Assembly (NCBI GenBank): GCA_015847255.1
Contig: JADLZK010009011.1
Span: 149,424-213,423 of the forward strand
Origin: Hyparrhenia diplandra
Lineage: Eukaryota; Streptophyta; Magnoliopsida; Poales; Poaceae
Length of the DNA: 64,000 nucleotides
Direction of reading: 5' to 3'
Position numbers and translations under genes: made by a program
In this document: piece by piece, positions 21,490-32,649 of the stretch
Numbering within the stretch: the first letter of the stretch is position 1
Layout of the letters: each line of letters opens with the position of its first letter
Notes under the pieces: generated by a model
What the model was told of the DNA's origin: nothing
Seen by the model: the letters and a program-made list of their open reading frames with translations, nothing else
The model's database searches: none

Positions 21490-22580
21490 TTCCTGTGTTC
21501 AACTGATGATTATAATGATCACATGCGTTGATTTTGGTTTCTCTTTGGGTCCATATGATGATTTGCTGAGCTACTTTTACTTAGCGCTGGATGACAGCAG
21601 CATCCATCTTTATTCTTTCTCCAGCCCCAAGCAAAGAGCTATTCTTTTCCGAAAGCTAGCCATGTCCAAAGCTCCTAGCTGAAGCTCACTTCACATGTAA
21701 CCGATGAAACAGAGTTTGCTAGAAAACACAGAGGCCACATACTGCAGTTTCGACCACTTCGATCCCCTCACTACACCCAGTTTTCTAGCTAGGAGAAGGT
21801 GAAGGAATAGCACTACCATTTCTAAAATCTGAATATCCTGAAGGTAGATAGCTGGCTGCCAGGGGTAAGTCTTCTGCATTATACATGCTTATAATAGCAA
21901 TTATTAGCTTTTGTTTAATTCTCTCAATAATAGGTAGTGATATAGATTAACATATGTGTTTTCTTGTATGGGCTAGGATTCTATTTGGTGTGAGGTGCTG
22001 TTATGTAATTATTAACAGATATGTGAAGCTTCTTCGGTTAATTCGCCAATCCTTCCCATACTGATACAGACAGTACTCCGGAAACATAGATCAACATATA
22101 TAAGTCACTTCTTTCATCCGCAACATCTTGTTTTCTTAGCTCCTTAAATTACGGGCCACTTGTGTGGTCAGCAACTTGTTCCTCTACATATGTGTATACA
22201 CATACAAACTAGAAACTCATGCTTGGGGCTCGCTCTTATATTAATTAACTGCTAGGGAGTTCTTATATATGCTACCATCTTGATTGAAATAGTTAATATA
22301 CAATCTAAAATGAAAATTTGTCCCCTTATTAAACAATCCATTGTTGTGGACTGATAATATATTATATTGTTAGCTCCATAAATCAGAAGCCATGTTTAAG
22401 AAATGGAAACTCTATGGCCGCAAACCAAATTTGTGGCTTCAATATGTTTGTTCTGTTAAACAATAAACCTTATATTAAATTATGCTAGCTCTTGTCTCAG
22501 CCATGTGTTGTCATGTTTATAAATATATACAGTTTGGAATTCGATGAATTCTTGATTTTCTTATGATGTGTTTTCTGAAC
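21490..22580 (+). pseudogene. NLR-family 5' module C, start exon deleted
   Basis: Exon 1 ends at 21864 before GTAAGT. The following region aligns with modules D and E, but about 70 bp are missing near 22062. That removes the ATG, the rest of the start exon and its donor. Intron-type sequence continues to about 22580. With no start codon and no body exon, this copy is an orphan and cannot work as the family's other modules might. Confidence 0.6.
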
Positions 22581-22589
22581 AATTTAGAA

Positions 22590-23711
22590 TAATTTGGTGA
22601 GGTTTCCTCACATTGTTGTTGTGATGAATTCGTTAATTTTCTGAATAATTCCTGTGTTCAACGGATTATATTAAACACATGCATAGGCTTTGGTTTCTCT
22701 TTGGGTCCATATGACGCTTTGCGAGCTACTTTACTTGGCGCTGGATGGCAGCTGCATCCATCTTTATTATTTCTCCAGCCCCAAGCAACGAGCTATTCTT
22801 TTCCGAAAGCTAGCCATGTCGTCCAAAGCTCTTAGCTGAAGCTCACTTCACCTGATTGGAACAGATCAAACAGAGCTTTGCTAGAAAATACAGAGGCCAC
22901 ATACCTGCAGTTTCAACCATTCGCCAATTTCCTAGCAAGGAGAAGGTGAAGGAATAGCGCTACTATTTCTGAAAATCCTCAAGCTAGATAGCTAGGTGCC
23001 AGAGGTAACTCGATCTTCTGAATTGTACAAGCTTATAACAGCAGTTATTAGTTGTTATATGGATTAATATGTTTGTGTTCTACTATATATGGGTCAGAGA
23101 ACTCGTCTTTGGTGTGAGGGTGTGCAGCAATGTAACAGATATATATGTGGAGCTTCTTCACTTAATTTGCTGGTCCTTGCTATAAACACAGAAATTCGTC
23201 ATGCCTCGACAGGTACGTCTTCTCTCTCTGCATGCTTGTGTGTGGTTCTACAATACATATGGTCAGCGACATTTTGTACCTGCTTCATGTATTATGGCCA
23301 ATCCCGTTGGTGCCAGTACAAATTAGGAACTCTGGCGAGAACAGGCTTGAACAGGGGGCTTGTCTTTCCTCCTGTATACAAGAAACAATCAGCGGCAGAT
23401 TACTTCTTCCTCGGATTAATTAGATTGATTCTTTTTTCTCTAAAAAATTAGATTGCTTCTTCCTCGGATTAATCAGATTGTTCAAGCAAGCACTGCCGTC
23501 CCTCTCCCTCTCGATGCATGCATAAATGACGCTAGTTATATTAATCATTCCTTTGCTGCTTCACGTGATATCTGAGACAAGCCGATTTCAATACACTGTT
23601 TGTAGCAAGTTCGAACACACATCTTATTAAAGTGCTAACAGAAGAATTGCGCAACGACAAGGTCATCCATGGAGAACCTATAGGATTGGCTGAAATTATT
23701 AAAATCTTTAA
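22590..23711 (+). pseudogene. NLR-family 5' module D, no body
   Basis: Exon 1 ends at 23004 before GTAACT. The start exon ATG CCT CGA CAG is at 23201-23212 before GTACGT. The module's intron is cut by a Stowaway half-element at 23712. No NLR body lies between here and module E, so it is an orphan with intact start and splice signals. Confidence 0.6.
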
Positions 23712-23800
23712 TACTCCCTCTGTTTCAAATTATAAATCGTTTGACTTTTTTAACCAGTCATTTTATTCAAAAATTTTGTGTAAAATCCAAATTAATCCCA
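23712..23800 (+). mobile_element. Stowaway MITE, one end only
   Basis: TACTCCCTCTGTTTCAAATT followed by a TTTGACTTTTT-type inner sequence matches the Stowaway left half. No inverted partner is seen downstream, so the element is truncated. Confidence 0.6.
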
Positions 23801-24690
23801 CAATTGATTTAGTTAATGATGGCCAACTACACACATGCATCAGCTGACTCCAGAGCTTTCGTGCTCACCAACGGACTCTTTGGAAGACAGCCTCCATAGA
23901 TGAAGGAAAAAGGATAATCAAGTTTTTAGGGTTGAAAATATTTTTGGGTGGTGACAGTCCCCATGGAACAACCATGACCTCCCACCGTGGACTTACAACA
24001 CATGTCCATGATCATGCATCTAATACATGATAGAAATATAGTTTTCCTTTCTAATTATTCTCATAAATTTAAGCAACAGATTCATTTGTTACATGAATGC
24101 ATATGGACAGGTACCGCAAATCCACGGTGGGTGCTCATTGTTCCATCGGAACCATCCCCACCCAATTATTTTTCCTTACGTTTAATGTTGTCACTCGTAC
24201 GGTAGGATCTATCCACATTCATACAACATCCACGTGTCTTCTTGTCCACCCCACCTGCTCTTCCAAAACCCTATGCTTCCCTAGATTCAGCCAGCACACC
24301 AGTAGAGGATATATTCCTCGAAGCCGCACGAAAACTAGAGCAGAGAGAGGTCTAAAGAGTGATGCCGACCAGCAGGTCGACAAGACCGATTTGATGCTCT
24401 TCTTCGTATGAAAAAAAAAAACCCCCACGAATGCCTCCCGAGAAGGACAAGCTAGGGGGATGCATAGCGAAGTTTCTTAGGATCTGCAAGGTCATCTAGA
24501 ACACCAACAAATCTCATCGAGAAAGGTGCTAGACATCAAGGGATTAGAAAAAGCCTGAGCTAGAAGACAAAAATTAAACACGAATGTAGCAAAACCGCAA
24601 GGTTGGATTCTACAAGCCACCGTGCGCTGCCATTAAAAACCGGACTGCCTGTTTTTTTTAGGTTGGTCTGAACATTGCCATAAAATAAAG
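23801..24690. other. No gene seen
   Basis: This is unassigned sequence with an A-run at 24411-24420. Short ORFs are present but have no recognisable domain. Confidence 0.4.
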
Positions 24691-24699
24691 GAACAATTG

Positions 24700-24952
24700 T
24701 GCAACTGCCCCTATTCGGAGTCTAATTGCTCGTTTGCCTCTGTTTTTTTAAACTTTGCTCGTTTGCCTCTGTTTTTAGTCTTCCAATTGCTCGTTTGACC
24801 CTATTAGGGGCATTTGCGCAATTGTTTTAATTGCTCGTTTGCCCCTATTAGGGGCATTTGCGCAATTGGAAAACTAAAAACAGGGACAAACGAGCAAAGT
24901 TTAAAAAACAGAGGCAAACGAGCAATTAGACTCCAGAATAGGGGCAGTTGCA
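24700..24952. repeat. Long inverted repeat (90-bp arms, 73-bp loop)
   Basis: The arms are 24700-24789 and 24863-24952. They pair almost perfectly, with only a few mismatches or single-base gaps. Within each arm the phrase GCTCGTTTGCCTCTG occurs twice. The loop and its edges hold two direct copies of a segment containing CTATTAGGGGCATTTGCGCA. A transcript of either strand would fold into a long hairpin, as in small-RNA-generating foldbacks. No TSD is evident. Confidence 0.8.
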
Positions 24953-24965
24953 CTAAAATAAACTG

Positions 24966-26383
24966 CACTACTATTGTTTTTATTTACTATGGCGGGTTTT
25001 TTAATTAACCGCGGCGGTTTTTTCAACCGCCACAAATGAAAGGTCACGATAAATGACCTATTTTCCGTGGAGGTTTGCTCGGGCCGTCGCAACTCCCGGC
25101 CGGATCTAGACCTCCCCGCCGACAGTCCGCCGCCGAGCTCGCCAAATCCACAGGCCCCGAGGTCGGATCCGGACCTATAGGTGGTGGAGATGTTGGAGAT
25201 GGCCGGATCTGGCCACCCGAAGCCGCCGCCTCCGAAGCCATGCTAGATCTACTACCCCATGCTCGAATCCACTAATGCTTGGATCTATTCACCAGAGGAG
25301 CGCCCCGGGCCGCTGGATCTAGGAGGGAGCCTGCCCCGCCATAGCCAAGCTCGCGGACCCCAAGGCTGGCTGGAGGTACTGGAGGACGGCCGGAAAGGGA
25401 GGGACCCACTGCCGCTGGTGGTGGCTACACTGGGGAGGCGACGCCCTCCAGATCCACCACCTGTTCACTGGATCCATGCTGTCAGGGCGGAGGGAGGTCG
25501 TCAAATGGGGCAAATGCGGCCAAATCTAGGCGCCATGGTAGGAGGCGTTCTGTCGTGCCATGATCCACTAATGCTTGGATCTATTCACGGAGGAGCGCCC
25601 GGGCCGCCGGATCTCGGGAGGGAGGCTGCCCCGCCATAGCCACGCTCGCGGACCCCAAGGCCGGCTGGAGGTACTGGAGGACGGCCGGAAAGGGAGGGAC
25701 CCACCGCCGCTGGTGGTGGCCGCACTGGGGAGGGACCCACCGCCGCTGGTGGTGGCCGGCTGGAGGTACTGGAGGACGGCCGGAAAGGGAGGGACCCACC
25801 ACCGCTCACCGGATCCATGCCGCCGCATGAGGGAGGTCGCCGATGGGGCAGCAGCTCCGCGTTGCAGCTTGGAGCGCCGCGATCAAGTGGGATGAGCAAA
25901 GGGCGCCGCTCGGGAGGGGAGGGGCAACGAGGAAGTGAGAGAGTGTCGGCGAGGAGGGGGAAGGGCGCCGGCGCCGAGAGAGTGAGTTGGGGAGGAGGGA
26001 GTCGAGGCGCCGAGGAAGTGAGTCGGGAGGAGGGAGTCGCGCGCTAAGTCGGGGTGGGGAGAGGGAGAGAGTGAGGTGAGATTGAAACCCTAACCCCTGT
26101 GTATATATTAAAGGGTGTGTTTTCTAGTTTCTAGTGGGGCTGGCCTTTTTAATTGAGGCGCCCTTTTTATAAAAACGGTCATGCTTAATAGGGCTATTTT
26201 TCATGGCAGACCCTTTTATAAAAACCGCCACAGTTATTCATTTTTCACGTCGATTTTTTATAACCGCCTTGATTAATTAAAAAATCCACCACAATTAATC
26301 TAGGCATTAATGGTGGCAGTTTTCATGTAAAACCGCCACGATTAAAAAAAACAGAAATGGCTCATAAAAGATTTTATGTAGTA
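24966..26383. mobile_element. Non-autonomous CACTA (En/Spm) element, TSD CTG
   Basis: The left end is CACTACTATTG and the right end is ATGTAGTA, so the right CACTA is changed at its outermost base. CTG flanks both ends (24963-24965 and 26384-26386), as expected for 3-bp CACTA duplications. Both subterminal regions carry repeated AACCGCCAC / GGCGGTTTT words, the usual CACTA transposase-binding arrangement. The GC-rich interior (25080-26050) contains large internal repeats and no transposase. Confidence 0.75.
25255..25805 (+). repeat. Internal tandem repeats within the CACTA element
   Basis: A roughly 180-bp unit starting GATCCACTAATGCTTGG is present at about 25264-25440 and again at 25562-25740. 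A shorter piece with CTGGAGGTACTGGAGGACGG occurs three times (near 25370, 25665 and 25760). The repeats are GC-rich and open in several frames, so apparent ORFs there are not trusted. Confidence 0.75.
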
Positions 26384-26386
26384 CTG

Positions 26387-27070
26387 CTGACCTACACCGA
26401 GTTTATCTAAAATTTGCAATATTTGTCTAATTTGATCAAATATTGATCGTTTTTGTTTCATGTGATTTTCCAATCCGTCTTCAATTGCTAGTCACATTTT
26501 GGCTGTCAGCATATGTCCTCTATTTGAAAATGAAGCATATGTAAGTTTAAAAACACATGATAGCCAAAGCGACGACGTCATGTCAAGTTCATTGGCTATT
26601 TTTGGTCTAAGGGTGATGTGCTTCCGAGCCAGGCTGCCGCCCCTTGAGCAGCAGGAGCTCAAGTTGACTTAGGCACCAGACTTGTTTCTGGACCAACCTC
26701 AGTCGGTAGAAGCCCCAGACGAAGGAGGCCTGGGCCTCACAGGCTTTGGTCGAGGTCCAACGCACCCATTGGTTGTAGCCCCGAGCCTCTAACTGATTGG
26801 TAGAATTACCCAGGGGGTCGGGTTTAAGCTACCCTGGTCTTAGGTGTTTTGTGAATGGGACATGCAGTCCGCGCACTTGACCCAAAGCAACCTTCTTGTG
26901 AAAAAGTGGATGTCATGTTCTTCGTACGATGATGTAAAGTAGATTGGTGGAAATGTAGACAACACTAACATTATCACAATAAAAGTGCAGTCAATCCAAC
27001 AATCGAGACGTGGAGGTCTTGATGAAGCCTACAATACTCTACAACGGCATGGGCAACGACGTGGTACTCC
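26387..27070. other. No gene seen; unassigned, possibly LTR-derived
   Basis: The region near 26620-26870 is GC-rich with GCCCCAGACGAAGGAGGCC-type phrasing that resembles LTR sequence. I cannot assign a family. Confidence 0.3.
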
Positions 27071-27073
27071 GGG

Positions 27074-27345
27074 TCTGCACTAAAACGAGAAATAGTGTTG
27101 TATCGTTTCAATGACGAGAACACTTGATTGTTGCCAAAAAAATATGCCATAGTGGGAGCTACAACACCGTGAGTTTAGGTAGCACTTCTATATAAAGGAT
27201 TTGTAGAGGTAGCTGACCTAGCTATCTCTACAAATCGGTCTCTACACATCAATGATTTGTAGAGGTGGCAGTCTATCAGCCCCTAGGAAATTGATTTGTA
27301 GACACGACTGAGCCTCTAGAAATTGACTTGTTGTGGTGTCTCGTA
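27074..27345. mobile_element. Possible CACTA-type terminal fragment
   Basis: Repeated TTTGTAGAGGTGGC / CTCTACAAAT words in both orientations resemble CACTA subterminal repeats. The right edge reads CTTGTTGTGGTG, and a CACTAAAACG occurs at the left. The termini match poorly and no TSD was confirmed. Confidence 0.35.
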
Positions 27346-27714
27346 TCTCTGGTCTTTGTAGGGCTGATCAGAAACTATAAATCTAAGAAAACCCCTAACT
27401 TTACTTCCGCAATTTCATGAATCCCGACCGTATCTGTTAAATCAGTCGAAATCGGCTATAAGAGCGATTCCAGTCATAACAAACGAACGAGGTGAATACC
27501 TCGATTTTGTGGATAGTGCCATTGATCAATAATTTCCAATCTAACATCTTACCAATGAGGTCAGTCTCGGAACTCATGCAGCCACGGCAGTATTTAAGAT
27601 TGGATCTTATCAACTAATAGATTTATCCCAGATCTAAGTATGCCCTTGAACGCAGGCTATGTAAGATTGAGATCGAGGTAGAACAAAAATCAAAGGGTAT
27701 AAAGGATTTAGGGT

Positions 27715-27862
27715 GACCCGGAACAAGTAATCAATATATAAATTGTGTGATATAAATATTGCCTTTGGACAGACTTTAACAATATATTGTTAGAGAAATT
27801 TTACAGTACTTGCGAATATTGAGAGCCCTTCGTTTGATTAGATCAAATGGTTAAGAATTAGG
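27715..27862. repeat. Repeat partner of 40297-41000
   Basis: About 150 bp here match 40297-40320 plus 40855-41000, where an extra 535 bp interrupt the match. A second related piece lies at 28611-28740 against 40970-41095. The two loci flank the transposon-rich segment that contains module E. Confidence 0.65.
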
Positions 27863-27939
27863 AGGAACCAATTGTCACAGCCCATCACGTGAGGCCCCAA
27901 GGGCCTGGGCGCACGCTTCCTAGACCCTCAGTGTCCAAG

Positions 27940-28110
27940 CCTCATGTCCATCCTTCCCTTCTCTCGGTCCATCGGCACAACACATCCCTACTTGACCTTC
28001 ACCTCGCCCGTCGACCACCGTCTCCAAGCTCCACACCTACGCATCACAAGCCAAGAGACACTCACGCCACGGTTAGTCCACACACTCAACACGAAGCGCA
28101 AGCTCGTTGA
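27940..28110 (-). mobile_element. Fragment of a copia LTR related to the 49.7-kb element
   Basis: Read on the minus strand, this resembles about 49850-49950 of the 9.5-kb element's LTR (shared GACGGGCGAGGTGAAG phrase and neighbouring sequence). It is diverged and short. A 45-bp duplication follows at 28103-28180. Confidence 0.55.
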
Positions 28111-28259
28111 CAATCGCTCATCATGTACCAACCTTCTGTTCCGCAAGCTCGTTGACAATCACTCATCATGTACCAACCTTCTGTTCGCATATTTTTGTGA
28201 GGGAAATCAGGAGGGGCAAGGCGCCCCTATTGTGATTTTTATTAAAATTTGAAATTAAA

Positions 28260-28811
28260 AGAGTTTTTGAAGTACAGACAACATGAAAAAAAAAAAAATA
28301 GTTATAAAGAAAATTAAAAGAATTACACATATGCTTCTAGCCATTCATTAATGAAAGGAAGGAAGATAAGCCGATTTGGTCTTACTATAACTACCAAGGC
28401 CAATTCTGATGCCTTCCAAAATAACATCATCATTCCCGACCATCCAAGAGATAGAAGTGCAAGCGCCGGCAAGCAGCGAGAGACGGTCCCCATGTGACGA
28501 TTATCTGCACACATCACGTGTGGTCTATCCACACCGATGGCGAGTGACAGACTGGTAGCACCACCAGGCTGATAATGAATAATAAGAGCACTACATTTGG
28601 AGGATCGAATGGTTAAGAAATAGATGGAACCAACTTAGAGGAATAATTCATGGCCCAAAGCTAAAATTTGGTGGGCTATAGGAACCAATTTCAAATTAAA
28701 TTTGGAGGATACAATGGTACTTTTGGTAGTAGTTTTTGCTTAGCCCTTGGGATGGACACGGATGTCCACATATATGAAAGATCTCCGAATCCATTTAGTG
28801 TAAATATGCAT
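28260..28811. other. No gene seen; repeat-related spacer
   Basis: This includes the 28611-28740 repeat piece and an A-run at 28287-28298. Confidence 0.4.
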
Positions 28812-28823
28812 ATCCATGTTCAT

Positions 28824-29066
28824 TTTTTTTTTTGACAACAAACAAGCATTTCATTGATAAGTTAACAACAAGATGCTATTAAAACCATTACACCGTGAAT
28901 GGTTACATAACGGAGTTCTTACAGAGCGGGCACCCATGAGCATGACTCGGATTAGTACATAATCCAAAGAAATCTAGTTGATTGGCCTGTAAAGCAGAAT
29001 AGCTTTGTCTAGCTAACAAATCCGTCATTTGATTGTTCTCTCTTCTAATCCTGTGCACCGATGATC
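28824..29066 (-). mobile_element. 5'-truncated LINE (RNase H tail plus 3' UTR), 12-bp TSD
   Basis: A perfect 12-bp duplication ATCCATGTTCAT flanks the insert (28812-28823 and 29067-29078). On the minus strand it ends in an A run. The minus-strand reading frame near 29045-28915 has RRENNQMTDLLARQ, the end of a LINE RNase H domain. It then has a Cys/His segment (LCTNPSHAHGCPLC) and a stop. Only the last part of ORF2 and the 3' UTR were copied, typical of incomplete target-primed reverse transcription. Confidence 0.85.
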
Positions 29067-29078
29067 ATCCATGTTCAT

Positions 29079-29585
29079 ATTTGATTTAAATATGGATGTT
29101 AAATGCATGTATCCACATTTATTTTTGAAGATTATTCTCTGTCCGGTTCAAAATTCGTATTCAATAAAAATGTGAAGTATCTGAGATTATCTGTATATGT
29201 GAAGTATAAATTATTTTGAAACCATCCAAATCTTATAATTATGTCTAATAACTCTCTAAATAAAAATAATTTTAACAGAACAGACGATATGTATCATTAT
29301 TTAAAATTTATCTACGGTTAATGTAATTCTAATATTATTAATAACATATATAAATCCTAATTTTAATTAATTTTGACATGGCTAATCATATAATATTAGT
29401 GTTTTTTTATTTATACACTTCTAGAATTAATTTTTATTTATTTAATTTCAGCAATTAATATCTATTATCTATACTTTTCTTACGTTTTATATATTTCACT
29501 ATTGAAATATTGATTAGAATATTTTATTTTTGGAAGTTTTCTTTATCCAAAGTGTTATGTAGCTATATTTTAAATATGGATGTTC
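29079..29585. other. No gene seen; very AT-rich
   Basis: The target sequence of the LINE continues here, followed by AT-rich DNA with no supported exon. Confidence 0.5.
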
Positions 29586-29587
29586 AA

Positions 29588-30305
29588 TGAATTTGTTTGA
29601 ATAATTCCTACATTCATATTATATTGACAGATTGGACGACACCTCACAGCTGCATCCATCTTTATTCTTTCCCAAGCGTCACTGAAAGATCGAGTTATTC
29701 TTTTCTGAAAGCTAGCTGTATGTCCAAAGCTCTTACCTGAAGCACACATCACTTGCAAGAAAACACACTACGTGCCAGTTTCGACCACTTCAATTAATCC
29801 CCTCAGCACACACCAGTTTCTGAATAATATCCTGCACTGCTTGAGGTAATACAATACGTGCCTAATAGCAGTTATTAGTTGCATCATTATTGGTTTAAAT
29901 TTTTTCTATAATAGGTACCTATGCTATATGGATTAACATATGTGTGTTCTACTGTATGTACATGTCTAGGATTCGTATGGTGTAAGGTAACAGAGATATA
30001 ATAGATATGTGGATGTTCTTCGGTTAATTTGCTGGTCCTTCCTATAAATTCAACAAAAATTCGCCATGCCTCGACAGGTACCTCCTTTTCCTTCCCGTAC
30101 AGATATATACATACAGTACTCCCAAAACATAGATCGACGTATAGTCACTTCTGTAGTCAGCTCATCTTGCTTTTGTAGCTGCTTAAATTATGGGCATCGA
30201 CAAATGGTCACTTGTGTGGTCGGCAACTTGTTCCTGGACATGTGTATACACATACAAATTAGGAACTCTAGCTTGGGGCTCGCTCTCATATTAACTGCTA
30301 GGGAG
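29588..30305 (+). pseudogene. NLR-family 5' module E, probable 5' end of NLR copy 2
   Basis: Exon 1 ends at 29845 before GTAATA. The start exon ATG CCT CGA CAG is at 30066-30077 before GTACCT. It is the nearest module upstream of the copy 2 body exon (43594), but about 13.5 kb of transposon debris lie between them. The junction phase (0) fits the body exon. The module is cut at about 30305, where gypsy sequence begins. Confidence 0.55.
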
Positions 30306-31890
30306 TATGGAGCTCATAAGGAGCTCATCGACCACCGGGATCGGGAATTTCCTTCAGGTCTTAGAGTTGAGGGCGTGGTATTCGAAGCAAAATCGCCAAG
30401 AAACATCCGCCTTCCGCACCAAGAGGACTAGGGCGAAAAACAACGGCGTGCTAGGCGGATGATGCCTTGGGCAAGCACGGCTGTGCACTGGCGCTCGAGC
30501 TCATCCTTCTAGAGCTGCAGGTAGCGGTAGGGGCGAACGGCCACTAGCGCGGTGTCCGGCAAGAGGTGGATGCTGTGGTCATAGGTCCACACCGATGGAA
30601 GGCCGCGGGGTTCCTCAAACACGGACCTGTACTGGAGCAGCAGGCGGTCCAGCAGGGGCTGGGCGGGCATGGTGGCAACCGCGCGGGCTGCCGGCTCCCA
30701 GATGTCATAAAGGGGGAGATGATGCCCTTTCCGGAGGATGCGTCAAGAGCCCTAGGTGAATGCGATGCATAGATCCTCAAAGTCCCTGAGGATGGGACCT
30801 AGCGTGCAAACGAAATCAACACCATGGATGACGTTGAAGCCGCCCAAGTTGATGTCGAAGTAGCTGATGGAGAATTCCTCAGTGCTGATGGCCATGGCGA
30901 CATTGTGAGCAACCCCTTCATAGGTTACATCGTCCTCATTGGCCACCACAATCCGCGTGGTGGGGTGGGTGGAAATGGGCAGGTGAAGTTGGCGCATAAC
31001 CCGACATTCATGAAGTTATGAGTGGAGCTAGAGTCAAGGAGCCCGAGGAGGCGGTGGCTGTGGATGTAGCCGTGGAGGTGCATCGTATCCTCCGTGTGGA
31101 TGCCCTCGCAACGGCGTGGAGGGAGATGACCAGCTAGACGACTGCATCCTAAGCCACAGCGGGCTCAGTGGCCTCACGGGAAACACCGTGATTGCCACAA
31201 TCTCCACGGGAACGTCATCGTTGAGGTAGTCGGCCACCTCCGGGTAGAACAGCCACCGGGCAGCGATGGTCGTGGACATAGGGCTCGTCACAGTTGTAGC
31301 AAAGCCCTTGTCGTCGATGTTCCACCATCTTAGCTAGGGTGAGGCAACAGAAAGCACGGGGCGGTGTCGGCAGGGCAGGCAACGGTAGAGGTGCCGGCAG
31401 GGCCGGTAGAGTGCCGGGCGCAGTAGGGGTGCCTCGATCGGGTGCTGCGGTGCCTGGGTGACGCACTGGATGGGTGCTTGGAGCATGGTCATAGCGCCAG
31501 ATGGGTGCCCGGAGCATGGCCGCAGCTTGCCGTCTGAAGATCTTGCAGCTCCCACAGTTCGGTGTTGACGCGGATGCGCTCTAGAAGGCCACCCATGAAT
31601 AGATCCACTTTCTAGAGTGGCGAAAGGAAGAGGGCATTGAAGCACTTGGATTACTCGCTGACATTGGTAAGAAAGGGTAGCCGGGCAAGTTCACCCAGCC
31701 GATTGACACAGACAGTTCATCATGCTCCGACGCGTAGTACTAGTTGGTGCCACGCCGACGAGTGGTAGGAGGCAAGCCTAGATGTGATCCGAGGTCAGGT
31801 GTGCTGGCCCCGGAAGAACTTCTCACAACAAAACATGAGCAACTTCAAGGGGTCCTCGGAGCCATTGTAGGTGGTGTGGGGGTATGACCC
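30306..31890 (-). pseudogene. Ty3/gypsy gag-protease-RT fragment, decayed
   Basis: On the minus strand three parts appear in gag-to-pol order. A CCHC knuckle (CYNCDEPYVHDHRC) lies near 31300-31260. A protease C-terminal region with TLGPILRDFEDLC is at 30840-30760. RT N-terminal sequence is probably near 30500-30320. The frames are broken repeatedly and the capsid region is hardly recognisable. It is a different copy from the 9.2-kb gag but uses the same CFNCDEP / CYNCDEP knuckle style. Confidence 0.65.
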
Positions 31891-31894
31891 CGGG

Positions 31895-32406
31895 TGCCCA
31901 CGGCACAAGACATGGGCCGCACCAGTAGGAACGGTCTAGCCCACAAGATGAAGGCTTGCGGCACACAACCTTTGCTTTCGGGCACCGCAAGGCGTCACGA
32001 CCTAGCCCACAAGATGAAGGCTTGCGGCACACAACAACACTTTCCAAAGCATGCACCGCAAGGCGTCACGACGATATCCTGAAGATAGCGAATGATCTGT
32101 TAGGATATGTTGATCCATGTAAAAGATTATTACTGCCTGTTAAGTCTTAGATCTAACCACCTGTAACCCTACCCCCTGTCTATATAAGACGGGTAGGGGA
32201 CCCCCTCAAAATCACCTCATATCATACGAAAGCCAATACATACCAATAGAACATAGGACTAGGGTATTACGTCGTGCTGACGGCCTGAACCTGTCCAAAC
32301 TCTTGTGCCTCTATTGCCATCTCGTTCCTGTTCATGCGCACCCCTCCGTACAATCTACCATCGTGGGTATACCCCTCGGTGGACTGCCGATGATATTCCA
32401 TCGACA
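31895..32406 (+). mobile_element. Gypsy LTR fragment with TATA box
   Basis: TATATAAG at 32181-32188 is followed by GACGGGTAGGGGACCCCC and then an ACATAGGACTAGGGTATTACG phrase typical of rice-type gypsy LTRs. The left part holds a tandem duplication of a TAGCCCACAAGATGAAGG-containing unit (31927-31966 and 31993-32032). No TSD was found and the left end is arbitrary. Confidence 0.5.
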
Positions 32407-32649
32407 GGTGGAGAACTCAAGCTTGTAGAAGCGGGGGTTCCGAAGCCTTGTTCTGCGCCGGGGGCTGGCTCCTCAGAAACGCCGAGAAAGGGAGATGCAC
32501 CCGCCGCAGATTGCAATAACGCCAGGTGTGGAAAGTTGAACGGGAACTGCGTGGGGAGGCCTGCGCCGTAAGGATTGCAGGGGCCACCGTGGATAGGCGC
32601 CACACCGTTGGGTGCGGGGGTGGAAACGGTGCCAGGTGGCAAAGCAGGG
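32407..32649 (-). other. Unrecognised GC-rich coding-like fragment
   Basis: The minus-strand reading has Gly/Pro/Phe-rich text (for example NPYGAGLPTQFPFNF and PASTSLSSPPV). It resembles the low-complexity N-termini of PIF/Pong-type accessory proteins, but this is a weak impression. It is cut by the long LTR at 32650. Confidence 0.25.

Noticed and set aside
25259..26047. ORFs in the CACTA core
   Set aside because: They arise from GC-rich tandem repeats, occur in several frames, and have no domain.
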